Below, in pieces: positions 24,991 to 34,715 of a stretch of DNA of 64,000 nucleotides. Below the pieces are notes generated by a model. It was not told the origin of the DNA and did not search any database. It worked only from the letters and a program-made list of their open reading frames with translations. How positions within the stretch are numbered: the stretch's first letter is position 1; every line of letters starts with the position of its first letter. Position numbers and translations under genes: made by a program. The stretch comes from Bryobacteraceae bacterium (lineage in GTDB: Bacteria > Acidobacteriota > Terriglobia > Bryobacterales > Bryobacteraceae), in assembly GCA_025928545.1 (NCBI GenBank), contig JAICJH010000005.1:105502-169501 (forward strand), given 5' to 3'.

Positions 24991-27092
24991 TGCCAACCCG
25001 GACTCCTGTGCCTGTCAGGGCTCTGTGGCGCGCCCTGACCCGCTTCGATTCCGGGAAGATCATACCGCAGGTCGCAGTCCGCAACACCATCGGCTTCACC
25101 TGCGCCATCGTCCTCGGAACCGTCTTTGCGTCGCCCTCAACGGGTGTGGTCGCCGGCCTTGGCGCCCTGAACGTCTGCTACTCCGACGGTATTGACCCGT
25201 ACCGCTTTCGTGCGCGGCGCATGCTGCTTGCGACATTCCTCGTCGGAAGCGCGGTCGTGCTGGGCGCATTCTCGGCTCACAGCAACGCGGCCGCAGTTGC
25301 AACGGCCACCCTCTGGGCGTTTGCCGCCGGCATGCTGGTGGCGCTTGGAAGCACGGCCGCCGACCTTGGCGTCGTCACGCTCGTGACTTTGGTGGTCTTC
25401 GCCGCGAAGCCGCTCCCACCCCTGCAGGCGCTGCAGGCAGGCGCGGTGGCAATGGGCGGAGGTCTGCTCCAGACCCTCCTCTCCACCTTCCTCTGGCCGG
25501 TCCGCCGTTACCAACCCGAACGCCGAATCCTTGCCGGCGTGTACGAGAGGCTTGCCCTCATCGCTCAGGCGCCGCCGCCGGCCGCGAAAGCTCCGCCCAT
25601 GAGCGGACAAATCTCCGACGCGCAGGACGCCCTGGCGCCGCTTGCCCAGGACCACAGCGTCGAAGCCGAGCGCCATGTCTTCCTTCTCGTGCAGGCGGAG
25701 CGAATCCGCCTCTCATTGCTGAATGCCGGCAGGCTGCAGCGCCGCATCGGCAGACACGAGAACGGCGCCGCGGCCGCTGCCACGCTGGAGCACATTCTCG
25801 GTCACGCATCCGCCGCGATCGAGCTCATCAGCCGGCATATTCTGTCGGGCGGATCCGCTGCCGCAGTGGATGCCGCGATGGCACACCTAACGCAGGATCT
25901 GGTCGAACTCCAGGCCTTTTCATCTCCGGCGAGTGACTCCTTCTTCGCGGCCCTTCTTCGAGACGCGCGACATCAGTCACTCGCACTGCGCAGCCAGATT
26001 CGTTCGGCCGCATGGGCGGGTTCCGCGGGAGCCTTGCCCACGGCGGTTGGCGGCGCTTCCCCAGAGCCGTGGCGTCTGCGCTTTCAGGGGCACCGGGCCA
26101 GGCTCCTCGCGAATCTATCTCTCGATTCCACCGTGTTCCGTCATGCCATTCGCATGGCCACTTGTCTGGCGATCGGAGACATCATCGGCCGCTCTGTCGG
26201 TCTCCAGCGCACTTACTGGATTCCCATGACGATCGCGATTGTGCTGAAGCCGGACTTCACAGGGACTTTCTCCCGCGGCCTTCTGCGCATCACCGGCACC
26301 TTCGTCGGACTAATCCTGGCGACTCTGTTATTTCGCTTTGTTCATACCGGCATCGGAACCGACATCGTATTGATGGCGCTGTTCACACTATTGATGCGCT
26401 GGGCCGGCGCGGCAAACTACGGCATTTTTGTCATGAGCGTCAGCGCACTGGTGGTATTACTGATCGCGGTAACCGGCGTCGCACCTGAAGCCGTTATCGG
26501 TCCGCGGGCGCTGAATACAGCGATTGGAGGGGGTCTCGCACTCCTGGCTTACGCCGTCTGGCCCACATGGGAAAAGACACTGACCCGGACGGCCCTCGCC
26601 GACATGCTAAATGCCTATCGCGATTACGCACGCGCCGTGTTCGGAGCGTGGCAAGGGCAAAGCACCAGTCAAATCGACAGCGTGCGGCTGAAGGGGCGAC
26701 GTGCGCGGTCGAATGCTCAGGCTTCCGTGGACAGGATGAGCGGCGAGCCAGGAATTACCCCGAGGCAAGCCAATTCCCTAAATACGATCCTGGTGCACTC
26801 GCACACCTTCGTCCATGCCGTGATGGCGATGGAATCGCGGCTGTATCGCGAGCCGCGCGAGGCCACTCCGGGCTGGATGGCTTCCTTTGCGGCCTCCGTC
26901 GATGAGGCACTAGCAACTCTGACGGCAACGCTTCACGATCCGACATCCACGAGCGCAAGAAAGTCCCGGCTTGACATCCAAACGCCACCACCCGGAACGG
27001 TAGGCAAGGAACTCCTCGAAACTGAGGCCGACCGCGTCCGCACCAGCCTGCGATCTCTCGGTGAGGAACTCGCGAAGCGTGATTGGCTGTGA
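24990..27092 (+). CDS. FUSC-family inner-membrane protein (aromatic acid exporter type)
   Basis: The 700-residue protein has two membrane bundles of about five to six helices each (about 30-165 and 395-530). Each is followed by a soluble helical region, the two-fold repeated layout of FUSC/YccS/AaeB proteins. Conserved features include RNTIGFTCAIVLGT in the first half and RMATCLAIGDIIGRSVGLQRTYWIPMT in the second. Family members export hydroxylated aromatic carboxylates or act with fusaric-acid-resistance pumps. The start overlaps the stop of the secreted-protein gene. No membrane-fusion or outer-membrane partner lies beside it. Confidence 0.8.
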   Translation: MPTRTPVPVRALWRALTRFDSGKIIPQVAVRNTIGFTCAIVLGTVFASPSTGVVAGLGALNVCYSDGIDPYRFRARRMLLATFLVGSAVVLGAFSAHSNAAAVATATLWAFAAGMLVALGSTAADLGVVTLVTLVVFAAKPLPPLQALQAGAVAMGGGLLQTLLSTFLWPVRRYQPERRILAGVYERLALIAQAPPPAAKAPPMSGQISDAQDALAPLAQDHSVEAERHVFLLVQAERIRLSLLNAGRLQRRIGRHENGAAAAATLEHILGHASAAIELISRHILSGGSAAAVDAAMAHLTQDLVELQAFSSPASDSFFAALLRDARHQSLALRSQIRSAAWAGSAGALPTAVGGASPEPWRLRFQGHRARLLANLSLDSTVFRHAIRMATCLAIGDIIGRSVGLQRTYWIPMTIAIVLKPDFTGTFSRGLLRITGTFVGLILATLLFRFVHTGIGTDIVLMALFTLLMRWAGAANYGIFVMSVSALVVLLIAVTGVAPEAVIGPRALNTAIGGGLALLAYAVWPTWEKTLTRTALADMLNAYRDYARAVFGAWQGQSTSQIDSVRLKGRRARSNAQASVDRMSGEPGITPRQANSLNTILVHSHTFVHAVMAMESRLYREPREATPGWMASFAASVDEALATLTATLHDPTSTSARKSRLDIQTPPPGTVGKELLETEADRVRTSLRSLGEELAKRDWL

Positions 27093-27119
27093 TCGCGCCT
27101 GCAACCGTTAAACTGAATT

Positions 27120-29531
27120 TTGCCCCGCTACTGCGACGTCAGCCTGCCCGTTCCGCTGGACCAGCCCTTCACGTACTCCCTGCCGCTGACCCTGCAACAG
27201 CGCGTCAAACCCGGAACCCGGGTCGTTGTTCCCTTCGGCACACGCAAGATGACCGGCGTGGTCCTCGCGGTCCACGACGACAAGCCGGACATTCCCGTTA
27301 AAGACGCTCAGCGCCTCATCGATCCCGAACCCGTCCTTGATGACGAACTGATCGCGCTCGGCCGCTGGATCTCCGGCTACTATTGCTCCCCCCTCGGCGA
27401 AGTACTGCGCTCCATGTTGCCACTCTCCGCCGAGATCCGTGCCGGCAAGATCTATTCGCTCACCGACGCGGGCCGCGACGCCTCGAAGCAACTTTCCATC
27501 GACGCGTCCGCTGAAGACGATCTCCAGAAAGTGGTCGCCATGCTGACCAATCGACCGCTTTCCGCCGCCAGCATCGCGCGCAAAATTCCGCTCGCGGACA
27601 AAATCCTCAAATCGCTCGAACGCAAAGGCTGGATTGCCATCGAGCACACTCAGCACGAGCGCGATCCCCTGCGTGCGCCCTCAGGCAAACTCCGGATCGC
27701 AGCATGCACTGCGACGCCGCAAATCAAGCTCCCCAAAGCGGAACGCGAACTCCTGGCCTATCTGGCGCTGCATCCGGGCTCACATAACCTGGGCGAGGTG
27801 GAAGCGCAGGTCCACAATGCGAGCGCCGCCGCCCGCGCTCTCGCGCGAAAGCAATTCGTCACCCTGACTCCGGAGCCGATGGCGATCACTGCCGCTCCGC
27901 CGCGCGCCCCACACGAACTCAATACCTCACAGCGGCGCGCCTTCGATCTCATCGAAGCAGGTATCGCCACCAATCAGTTCTGCACTTTCCTGATTCATGG
28001 CGTCACGGGTTCCGGCAAGACCGAAATCTACCTGAACGCCATCGACGCCACGATTGCGCGCGGACGGAGCGCCCTGTTGCTCGTCCCGGAAATCGCCCTC
28101 ACGCCTGCGATGGCAGGGCAGTTTTACGCGCGCTTCGGCGACCGTGTCGCGATCCTGCACAGTGCCTTCAGCGATTCTGAGCGCGCCGAGCAGTGGCGAA
28201 GAATCCGCGCGGGAGGGGCCAGCGTCGTCGTCGGCACCCGCAGCGGAGTATTTGCACCCGTACGAAATCTGGGTTTGATCGTCGTGGACGAAGAGCACGA
28301 TGGCAGCTACAAGCAGGAAGAGAACCCGCGCTACAACGGCCGCGATGTGGCCATTGTCCGGGCTCAGAAGGCGGGAGCCTGCGTCGTGCTGGGCTCAGCC
28401 ACGCCGAGTCTCGAAAGCCGCTACAACGCGAGCCAGGGCAAATATACGCTGCTCGAATTGCCCGATCGGGTTGCTGAACGCCCCATGCCCAAAGTTCACA
28501 TTGTCGATATGCGCGAAGAGTTTCTTACGACGCGTAAGCACGCCACCTTCTCACGCGCGCTGATCGATGCCATCCAGGGCCGGATCGAAAATTTCGAGCA
28601 GGCGATTGTGCTGCTCAATCGTCGCGGCTTTTCGAGTCACGTGGCCTGCCGCTCGTGCGGAGCGCGGATCGAGTGCGTGAATTGTGCCGTCACACTGACG
28701 TATCATCGCCGGGATCGCCGTCTGCTGTGCCACTACTGCGGCTATGCGGAAAAGGTGCCCTCCGTCTGCCCGAAATGCCACAGCGAGCACGTGCATTTCC
28801 TGGGCATCGGGTCGGAGCGCGTGGAGGACGAACTACACGATGCGTTCCCGACGGCGCGGATTGCGCGGCTCGATCGCGACACGGTCACCGGCAAGCGCCA
28901 GTTCGAAGACATTTTGCAGAATTTCCGCGAACGCAACTACGACATGCTGGTGGGGACGCAAATGATCGCCAAGGGCCACGATATCCCCAACGTGACGCTC
29001 GTCGGCGTGGTGTCGGCCGATGTGGGCTTAGGGATGCCCGATTTCCGCGCCGCCGAGCGAACGTTCCAGTTGCTGACCCAGGTGGCCGGACGAGCAGGCC
29101 GCGGCGAACTTCCAGGCATCGTGTTCCTGCAAACGATTAATCCGGACCATTACGCCGTGCAATTAGCGGCACAACAGGACTACAACGCTTTCTTCGAGAA
29201 GGAACTCCAGTTCCGGCGGTTTATGAAATATCCGCCGTTCAGCGCCATGGCGAATATTCTTGTGCGGGCTCCGAAACAGGAGGACGCACTGCGCATGAGC
29301 ACCGAACTCGGCCATCAGTTGACGCCCGCGCCGGAAAACATGAAAATTATGGGACCGGCAGAAGCACCAGTCCCGCGACTGAAAGCCGAATTCCGCTATC
29401 AGCTGTTAATCAAATCCGGCAGCCGAAAGGATCTGAATGCGCTGTTGAAGCGCGCTCAGGAATTTGCGCGCGCGCAAAAGTGGAACGCCACCGCCCTTGT
29501 CATTGACGTCGATCCGTTAACGCTGCTGTAG
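27120..29531 (+). CDS. priA: Primosomal replication-restart helicase PriA
   Basis: The 803-residue superfamily-2 helicase reloads the replisome at collapsed forks. The N-terminal DNA-binding domain starts YCDVSLPVPLDQPFTYSLP. The Walker A is GVTGSGKTEIY, the DEEH box is VVDEEHDGSYKQ, and the two zinc sites are CRSCGARIECVNC and CHYCGYAEKVPSVCPKC. ATP/strand motifs are QMIAKGHDIPNVTLVG and QVAGRAGRG. TTG at 27120 is the likely start, as the N-terminal domain begins immediately. Its 3' end overlaps nagA on the other strand by 15 bases. Confidence 0.95.
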   Translation: MPRYCDVSLPVPLDQPFTYSLPLTLQQRVKPGTRVVVPFGTRKMTGVVLAVHDDKPDIPVKDAQRLIDPEPVLDDELIALGRWISGYYCSPLGEVLRSMLPLSAEIRAGKIYSLTDAGRDASKQLSIDASAEDDLQKVVAMLTNRPLSAASIARKIPLADKILKSLERKGWIAIEHTQHERDPLRAPSGKLRIAACTATPQIKLPKAERELLAYLALHPGSHNLGEVEAQVHNASAAARALARKQFVTLTPEPMAITAAPPRAPHELNTSQRRAFDLIEAGIATNQFCTFLIHGVTGSGKTEIYLNAIDATIARGRSALLLVPEIALTPAMAGQFYARFGDRVAILHSAFSDSERAEQWRRIRAGGASVVVGTRSGVFAPVRNLGLIVVDEEHDGSYKQEENPRYNGRDVAIVRAQKAGACVVLGSATPSLESRYNASQGKYTLLELPDRVAERPMPKVHIVDMREEFLTTRKHATFSRALIDAIQGRIENFEQAIVLLNRRGFSSHVACRSCGARIECVNCAVTLTYHRRDRRLLCHYCGYAEKVPSVCPKCHSEHVHFLGIGSERVEDELHDAFPTARIARLDRDTVTGKRQFEDILQNFRERNYDMLVGTQMIAKGHDIPNVTLVGVVSADVGLGMPDFRAAERTFQLLTQVAGRAGRGELPGIVFLQTINPDHYAVQLAAQQDYNAFFEKELQFRRFMKYPPFSAMANILVRAPKQEDALRMSTELGHQLTPAPENMKIMGPAEAPVPRLKAEFRYQLLIKSGSRKDLNALLKRAQEFARAQKWNATALVIDVDPLTLL

Positions 29532-30665
29532 GACGGGGGTTCCGTCGAGATATACGGCCTCGATTGCAATGGCTGCGGCGGGTCCGCTGCGGAAGACAAT
29601 CAGGTCGGCAGATTCTCCAATTGCCAGACCCTGCTCTCTGCCTTTCAGGTGAATCACCCGCGCCGGATTCACTGTCGCCATCGCTACGGCTTCGGGCAAT
29701 GTCACCCCGCCGAGGCGCATGACGTTCGACACAGCGTCGTTCATCTTCAACGCCGAGCCCGCCAGCCGGTCTGTTCCTGCCAACACAACCCGGCCGTCCG
29801 GAGTCAGATCGGCGTCCTGCCGGCCGAGGCGATAACGACCAGGCGCGGCTCCCGCGGGCGCCGACGCATCCGTCACCAGAACTGCACGTCCCGGAGTCTT
29901 TGCCCGCAATGCCGATTTCAGGAAGGCCGCGCCGAGATGAATGCCGTCCACGATGAAACCCGCGCTGAGCCGATCTTCCGCCAACTGATCCCAGATGTAA
30001 TTCGGATGCTTTGGCAACACGCTGTGCCCGGCGTTGCCTATATGGGTTGAAAGCGTCGCGCCCGCATCCACCGCCGCCACGATCTGCGCAGCCGTTGCAC
30101 TAGTGTGTCCGATGCTGGCCGTTACTCCATCACGCACGATCGTCCCGATATATGCAGGCGCTCCCGCCCAGTGCGGCGAAAGCGTGATCAGGCGAATGCC
30201 GCCATCGGTTGCTTCCTGCCAGCGCCGGTATTCCTCCACGTCCGGCGGGCGAACGGAATCGAGCGGATGCGCGCCCCGCGGCCCGTCTTCCGGCGCAATG
30301 TGCGGACCTTCGACATGAAACCCGGCAATCATCCGGGCCAGCGAAGACTCCTGGCGCGAGAGAGAGAGATTTTGCAGGCAGGCAACCATGTCATTCGCCG
30401 GTCCGGTAATCACAGTCGGCAGGCAACGGGTGACGCCTGTCGACAGGATCATTTCCAGCGCCCGTTGAATTTCATGCTGCGCGGTGTCAGGGCGGTTGAA
30501 ATCCACGCCGGCAAATCCGTTGACCTGGATATCGATGAAAGCGGGAGCAAGCCAGGTATCGGCATCGGTCGCACTCGGCTCAGCGGCACTGATGCCGCGA
30601 ATCACGCGATCGAATTCGAGCCTGGTAAATTCGCCGGTCGCGACATTTCTGCCCGAACAAAACAT
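29517..30665 (-). CDS. nagA: N-acetylglucosamine-6-phosphate deacetylase
   Basis: The 382-residue amidohydrolase-fold enzyme removes acetate from GlcNAc-6-phosphate during amino-sugar and cell-wall recycling. Signs are FIDIQVNGFAGVDFN near residues 43-57, FHVEGPHIAPEDGPRGAHP (substrate and metal site), the metal-binding histidines in SIGHTSAT and STHIGNAG, and the catalytic aspartate in LVTDASAPAG. The Walker-like HLFNAM of many NagA proteins is replaced by HIGNAG, a common variant. A GGAGAG ribosome site precedes the ATG. No nagB or phosphotransferase-system gene is near. Confidence 0.9.
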   Translation of the reverse strand: MFCSGRNVATGEFTRLEFDRVIRGISAAEPSATDADTWLAPAFIDIQVNGFAGVDFNRPDTAQHEIQRALEMILSTGVTRCLPTVITGPANDMVACLQNLSLSRQESSLARMIAGFHVEGPHIAPEDGPRGAHPLDSVRPPDVEEYRRWQEATDGGIRLITLSPHWAGAPAYIGTIVRDGVTASIGHTSATAAQIVAAVDAGATLSTHIGNAGHSVLPKHPNYIWDQLAEDRLSAGFIVDGIHLGAAFLKSALRAKTPGRAVLVTDASAPAGAAPGRYRLGRQDADLTPDGRVVLAGTDRLAGSALKMNDAVSNVMRLGGVTLPEAVAMATVNPARVIHLKGREQGLAIGESADLIVFRSGPAAAIAIEAVYLDGTPVLQQR

Positions 30666-30911
30666 GGTCTCTCCGTTTTATGCACAGCTCGTCCACAACG
30701 TTCCAACGCGTGCTGCGCGTAAGTCCAACTATTGCAGCACAAAAAACATGTTGAAAACGAAACGAAATGAAGGGCGTGGCTCTGGCGCAACAGCCCGCTT
30801 CCACGATACAACAGGAACAAGGATAGGCTGGCGCGTGACTCCGGCGGTGAATCTCGGGGGAGACGACCGTAACTGGGGTTGCGCGCGCAGTCGTCTGACT
30901 GGCGGGGCCCG

Positions 30912-31367
30912 TTAGAATACGATGCGGTCTTTTTTCGCGTCGATAGCGGCCGCGTCCACACCAGCCACCTTCTTCACGCCATCCACATCTTTGAAGTCGC
31001 CGTTCTTGACACGGTAGGCCACAATGGCGTCCGCCTGTGCGGCGGTGATGCCGAGGACGCGAACGAGGTCGGCGGAGGCCGCCTTATTCACGTTGACTTT
31101 CGCCGGCATGGGAGCCAGATTCTTCGAAAGGTAGTCCAGCACGGTGGCATAATCGGCGTCGCTGATAGCGAGGCCTTTTTCAGTCATGGTCGTGATGGTG
31201 CGGTCCCAGTCGTCGGCAGTCTTATGGGAGGTGGAGAACATTTCCGCGCCGTGACAACCGGTGCAGACGCGAACGGTTTCCGCCTTGCCGGCGGCATCGG
31301 GAAGTTCGTCCTGAGCCCAGATGGGAGTAACGAGAATCGCAGTCAAAATCGTCAGGGTTCGTAGCAT
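30912..31367 (-). CDS. Monohaem cytochrome fused to a helix-hairpin-helix domain, exported
   Basis: The 151-residue protein has a signal peptide (LRTLTILTAILVTPIWAQ) and one haem site (VCTGCHGAEMF at about residues 34-44). The remainder of a small cytochrome-like domain contains WDRTITTMTEKG. From about residue 88 it carries a ComEA-like double helix-hairpin-helix (KVNVNKAASADLVRVLGI and DGVKKVAGVD), a fold that usually binds DNA or serves as a structural module. It is divergent from the decahaem gene, sharing a 248-base intergenic region with it. It may take part in the same periplasmic electron transfer, with the HhH part as a docking module (inference). Confidence 0.75.
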   Translation of the reverse strand: MLRTLTILTAILVTPIWAQDELPDAAGKAETVRVCTGCHGAEMFSTSHKTADDWDRTITTMTEKGLAISDADYATVLDYLSKNLAPMPAKVNVNKAASADLVRVLGITAAQADAIVAYRVKNGDFKDVDGVKKVAGVDAAAIDAKKDRIVF

Positions 31368-31427
31368 AAAGTCGGCCTTGGGTCTCTCTTTCGTTATACC
31401 TCATTACTTCGCATACATATGTAAGGG

Positions 31428-31482
31428 AGCGTCAGGCTTTTGCCTGCGGCTCGGGTGCGCCAGATGGCGCAGAGGAAACGCT
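31428..31482 (+). ncRNA. Candidate structured leader upstream of the decahaem gene
   Basis: The stretch can fold as a three-way junction. An outer stem pairs AGCGT (31428-31432) with ACGCT (31478-31482). One arm is CAGGC-TTTT-GCCTG (31433-31446) and a second is TGCGCC-AGAT-GGCGCA (31456-31471), followed by GAGGAA. It lies 133 bases before the dmsE-like start in the divergent spacer. It does not match a riboswitch family that I recognise. Orientation and function are inferred only from position. Confidence 0.35.
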
Positions 31483-31615
31483 AATAACCCAAAACAAGTA
31501 TCGTCAGGCCCAGCTGGATTGTGCTGGAAGTCGCGCCATTTCATAGCGTTAGGCAGGGAAACCGCACTGGCGACATTGGCCAGCAATCTGCCCTTCCGAC
31601 GACGGCACCCAACTT

Positions 31616-32665
31616 ATGAACGGAAAGTTTACAAGGAGTCTGATATCTGCATGCGCCGGGTTCCTTGCGATCGCGTTTTCGGCTTCCGCACAAACGCGGC
31701 CGGCAGCGAATGCGCCCGCATCCGTGACCGCCAGGGCAGTTCCGCAGGTGGGGGCCGATAATTACGTCGGCAATGACCGCTGCCGCCGATGTCATAAATC
31801 GGAATTCGTCGAATTCGGCAAGACAGTCCATGCGACGCTGCCAGAACACAAGAATTCCGCAGTAGGCTGCGAGATGTGCCATGGCGCAGGCAAGGCGCAC
31901 GCCGATGCGCAGGAAGCCGCACACGGGGATGACGCCAAGTCGGCGGCGGCGAACAAGCTGATCTTCTCTTTCAAAGGGTCGACGAAAGTCAATTCTGAGC
32001 GCTGCCTGCAGTGCCACCAGACCAGCAACAAGCAGGCGAAGTTCGATCATTCCAGCCACGCGCTCAACGGAGTGTCTTGTCTTGAATGCCATTCCATCCA
32101 TCTGGTGGAGGCATCGGATAATCCGAAAGGCGAAGCGGTGCAGACGGCCACAGCAAAATTCTTTTCTGTGCCATCGCTGCCCGAAGAGAATCGTTGGCTG
32201 ACGAGCAGTCTATTAAGGAAGAATCAACCGGAACTCTGCTATCAGTGCCACGCGAATGTGAAAGCGGCCTTTGCTTTACCGACGCACCATCGGGTTCCGG
32301 AAGGCGCCATGAAGTGCACCGATTGCCATTCACCGCACGGAACCGGGAACCGGCACGAACTGCAACAAGTCGCATCGGAAACCTGCGTGGCTTGCCATAC
32401 CGAGAAACGCGGCCCGTTTGTTTTCGAGCACGCGGCTACGCGGGTGGAGGGATGCACTGCGTGCCACACGCCGCACGGCAGTTCCAACAAAATGCTGCTG
32501 GCCCGCCGCGAAGAACGCATGCTCTGCCTCCAGTGCCATGTGGCGTCGCCGACTACCACCAAAACGATGCCTCACAATGTGCAAAGCTTCCAGGCGCAGG
32601 GAGCCTGCTCGCGTTGTCACTCCGTGATCCATGGCTCGAACTTCAACAAGGATTTCCTGAACTGA
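31616..32665 (+). CDS. DmsE/MtrA-type periplasmic decahaem c-type cytochrome
   Basis: The 349-residue protein has a signal peptide (RSLISACAGFLAIAFSASAQ) and exactly ten CxxCH sites between about residues 56 and 335: CRRCH, CEMCH, CLQCH, CLECH, CYQCH, CTDCH, CVACH, CTACH, CLQCH and CSRCH. This spacing and length match the MtrA/PioA/DmsE family, which inserts into an outer-membrane barrel and conducts electrons from periplasmic carriers to the cell surface. The next gene, 10 bases downstream, is the matching MtrB/PioB barrel, confirming the assignment. It would require the cytochrome c maturation system, which is not in this window. Confidence 0.92.
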   Translation: MNGKFTRSLISACAGFLAIAFSASAQTRPAANAPASVTARAVPQVGADNYVGNDRCRRCHKSEFVEFGKTVHATLPEHKNSAVGCEMCHGAGKAHADAQEAAHGDDAKSAAANKLIFSFKGSTKVNSERCLQCHQTSNKQAKFDHSSHALNGVSCLECHSIHLVEASDNPKGEAVQTATAKFFSVPSLPEENRWLTSSLLRKNQPELCYQCHANVKAAFALPTHHRVPEGAMKCTDCHSPHGTGNRHELQQVASETCVACHTEKRGPFVFEHAATRVEGCTACHTPHGSSNKMLLARREERMLCLQCHVASPTTTKTMPHNVQSFQAQGACSRCHSVIHGSNFNKDFLN

Positions 32666-32675
32666 GGCCGATGCG

Positions 32676-34715
32676 ATGACCCGAAAAACAAACAGAATCC
32701 TAAGCCTGGCTGCCGCGGTCATTACAACCGGAATGGTTGGGTCTCCTCTGCGCGCGCAGGACGACGATAAACCAATCGTGCTGGGCGGCTTCGAAAACAC
32801 CGGCTCCGTTTCACTCGGATACCGGTTCACCAGCGTGAGCGGCTACAGACCCGAATATCAGCAGTTGTTCGGCCTCAACAGCGGTCCCCGTGTGCTGGAT
32901 TTCAGCCTGTTCGGCCATCTCTCGGCCGAGAAGAAATCTTTCGCGGACGATTATTCCATCGTGGCGAGCGGAATCGGCGGTGAGCCGTGGAGCACTGTCC
33001 AGATCAACGTGCGAAAGAAAAAGCTTTATGACCTGCGGGTCAACCTGCGGCAGTCGCACTACTACTGGAATCAGAACGACGGCATTCTGCCGAACGGCGC
33101 TGCCGGATTGACGTCGAATCACGACTGGGCAACGGTGCGCCGGATCGGCTCGGCGAATCTGCTGATCCATGCCACCAACAATCTGCGGTTTAGCCTGGAA
33201 TACTCGCATAACGATCGTCACGGGGTGAACGACACGACGCGCACGATGGACTATTTCGGAGCGCCTCCGCAGTTCACGTCCTATGCGCTGGATAATCCTT
33301 ATTATCTTGTGGGTTTGATCGATCAAACTTCGAATCGGGCCGCAATCGGTGTGGATTACACGTTGCGGGCGTTCAGTTTCCATTACAACATCGGCATGGA
33401 GCGCCTGGTTGATTCATTCGACGGCGTGAACCCGTACCCGAATCAGGTCAGCAATAATCCCACGGATCCGCTGTCGCCTCTGGAACCGCTAAAGTCGGCA
33501 ACCTGGGCGGACTACCGCAAGCTGACAACACCGGTGAGCGAATTTTCATACAGCGGCAAAATCTTCTCGCGGCTGAAAACGCGCGGCAGCTACATTTTCC
33601 ACACTTATACCGGGCCCGCAACTCTGGCGATGGGCGCGGCCGGCTCGCAAGGGTTCTTTTCTCCGTCCACTATCGCGCCTTATTCTATTTCCGAAACCTC
33701 GGCGTCCAGTCTAACTGAAACCAGCCATGTGGCCGATCAGGGTTTAACTCTCGATGTGGCCGGTTGGCTCAGCATGGAGGCGAATTACCGCTACTCGCGG
33801 TTCGAAGTGAATTCGAATGCCAGCTTCAGCTCAGTGCAGAGCGGAGTGACGACGACTCTGGCAGATGGACTGGTCCGGACAGGCACCAGCGTCAATCAGT
33901 GGCTGATCGGCACCAGCGTCTTCGATTACGATCTGATCCTGAATCCCGCACCTTCATTAATGGTTCGTGCGGGTGTGCGGTATCTGAAGAATGACATTGA
34001 GTTTTCGGGCGACGGAAAGATCGACCCGCTCGTGACTCGCCGGATTAAGACGGTATGGCCCACCCTGAGCATGAACTTCAAGCCGAGCCAGGCGTTTTCA
34101 ATCCGCGCCGAGGTGGATGAATTGAGTAATGGCAGTTCTTACACCCAACTGACGCCGCATACGAACGTTGGCAGCCGCGTCACAGCGCGCTACCGGCCAA
34201 TCGAGAAACTGTGGATTGAGGATATTGCCACCACGCGTGACAGCAAGCTGACCATCGTGGACTTCCACAGCCGGGTGCGCTCGAATTCCACGACCGCAAC
34301 CTACGATCTGAACGAGCGCTTCTCGACATTCGTTGGCTTCTCTTACGATTCTTTCTGGGCGAAGAGCACCATCAGTTTTCTGCCCGGCCTTTCCCTCTAC
34401 AAGGATGTAACGCTGACGGATCAGAGCGTCGACCGGCTCTGGCAGGCAGGTTTCAGGGCAGTTCCGGTCAAGAACGTCACGGTCAGCTTCGCGGGCAACT
34501 ATGTTCGCGTCAATGGCCAGGGCATCGTGCTCGGGTCCACGCCGCTCTATGGCCCGATGACTTTTCCATACGCCAGCGGTTCTTTGACGTATGATGCTAA
34601 GAAGGCGGGTAAGCTCACGGTCCAGTTGCAGCGGACCTACTATATTGAACAAATCGTGCCGGGAAACAATTTCGGCGCGAAAATTTTATTGATTTCCTGG
34701 ACAAGGAGTTTTTAA
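32676..34715 (+). CDS. MtrB/PioB-family decahaem-associated outer-membrane barrel
   Basis: The 679-residue protein has a signal peptide (about 1-27, ending LRAQ). A long series of alternating polar and hydrophobic strands follows, rich in Tyr, Asn and Ser, ending in a C-terminal Phe (WTRSF), the Bam-recognition signal of outer-membrane barrels. Length and the repeated LRFSLEYSHNDRHG-type strands fit MtrB/PioB, the sheath around a decahaem cytochrome. It contains no cysteine at all, so the N-terminal CxxC known in Shewanella MtrB is absent. It lies 10 bases after the decahaem gene and abuts the next cytochrome gene. Confidence 0.88.
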   Translation: MTRKTNRILSLAAAVITTGMVGSPLRAQDDDKPIVLGGFENTGSVSLGYRFTSVSGYRPEYQQLFGLNSGPRVLDFSLFGHLSAEKKSFADDYSIVASGIGGEPWSTVQINVRKKKLYDLRVNLRQSHYYWNQNDGILPNGAAGLTSNHDWATVRRIGSANLLIHATNNLRFSLEYSHNDRHGVNDTTRTMDYFGAPPQFTSYALDNPYYLVGLIDQTSNRAAIGVDYTLRAFSFHYNIGMERLVDSFDGVNPYPNQVSNNPTDPLSPLEPLKSATWADYRKLTTPVSEFSYSGKIFSRLKTRGSYIFHTYTGPATLAMGAAGSQGFFSPSTIAPYSISETSASSLTETSHVADQGLTLDVAGWLSMEANYRYSRFEVNSNASFSSVQSGVTTTLADGLVRTGTSVNQWLIGTSVFDYDLILNPAPSLMVRAGVRYLKNDIEFSGDGKIDPLVTRRIKTVWPTLSMNFKPSQAFSIRAEVDELSNGSSYTQLTPHTNVGSRVTARYRPIEKLWIEDIATTRDSKLTIVDFHSRVRSNSTTATYDLNERFSTFVGFSYDSFWAKSTISFLPGLSLYKDVTLTDQSVDRLWQAGFRAVPVKNVTVSFAGNYVRVNGQGIVLGSTPLYGPMTFPYASGSLTYDAKKAGKLTVQLQRTYYIEQIVPGNNFGAKILLISWTRSF

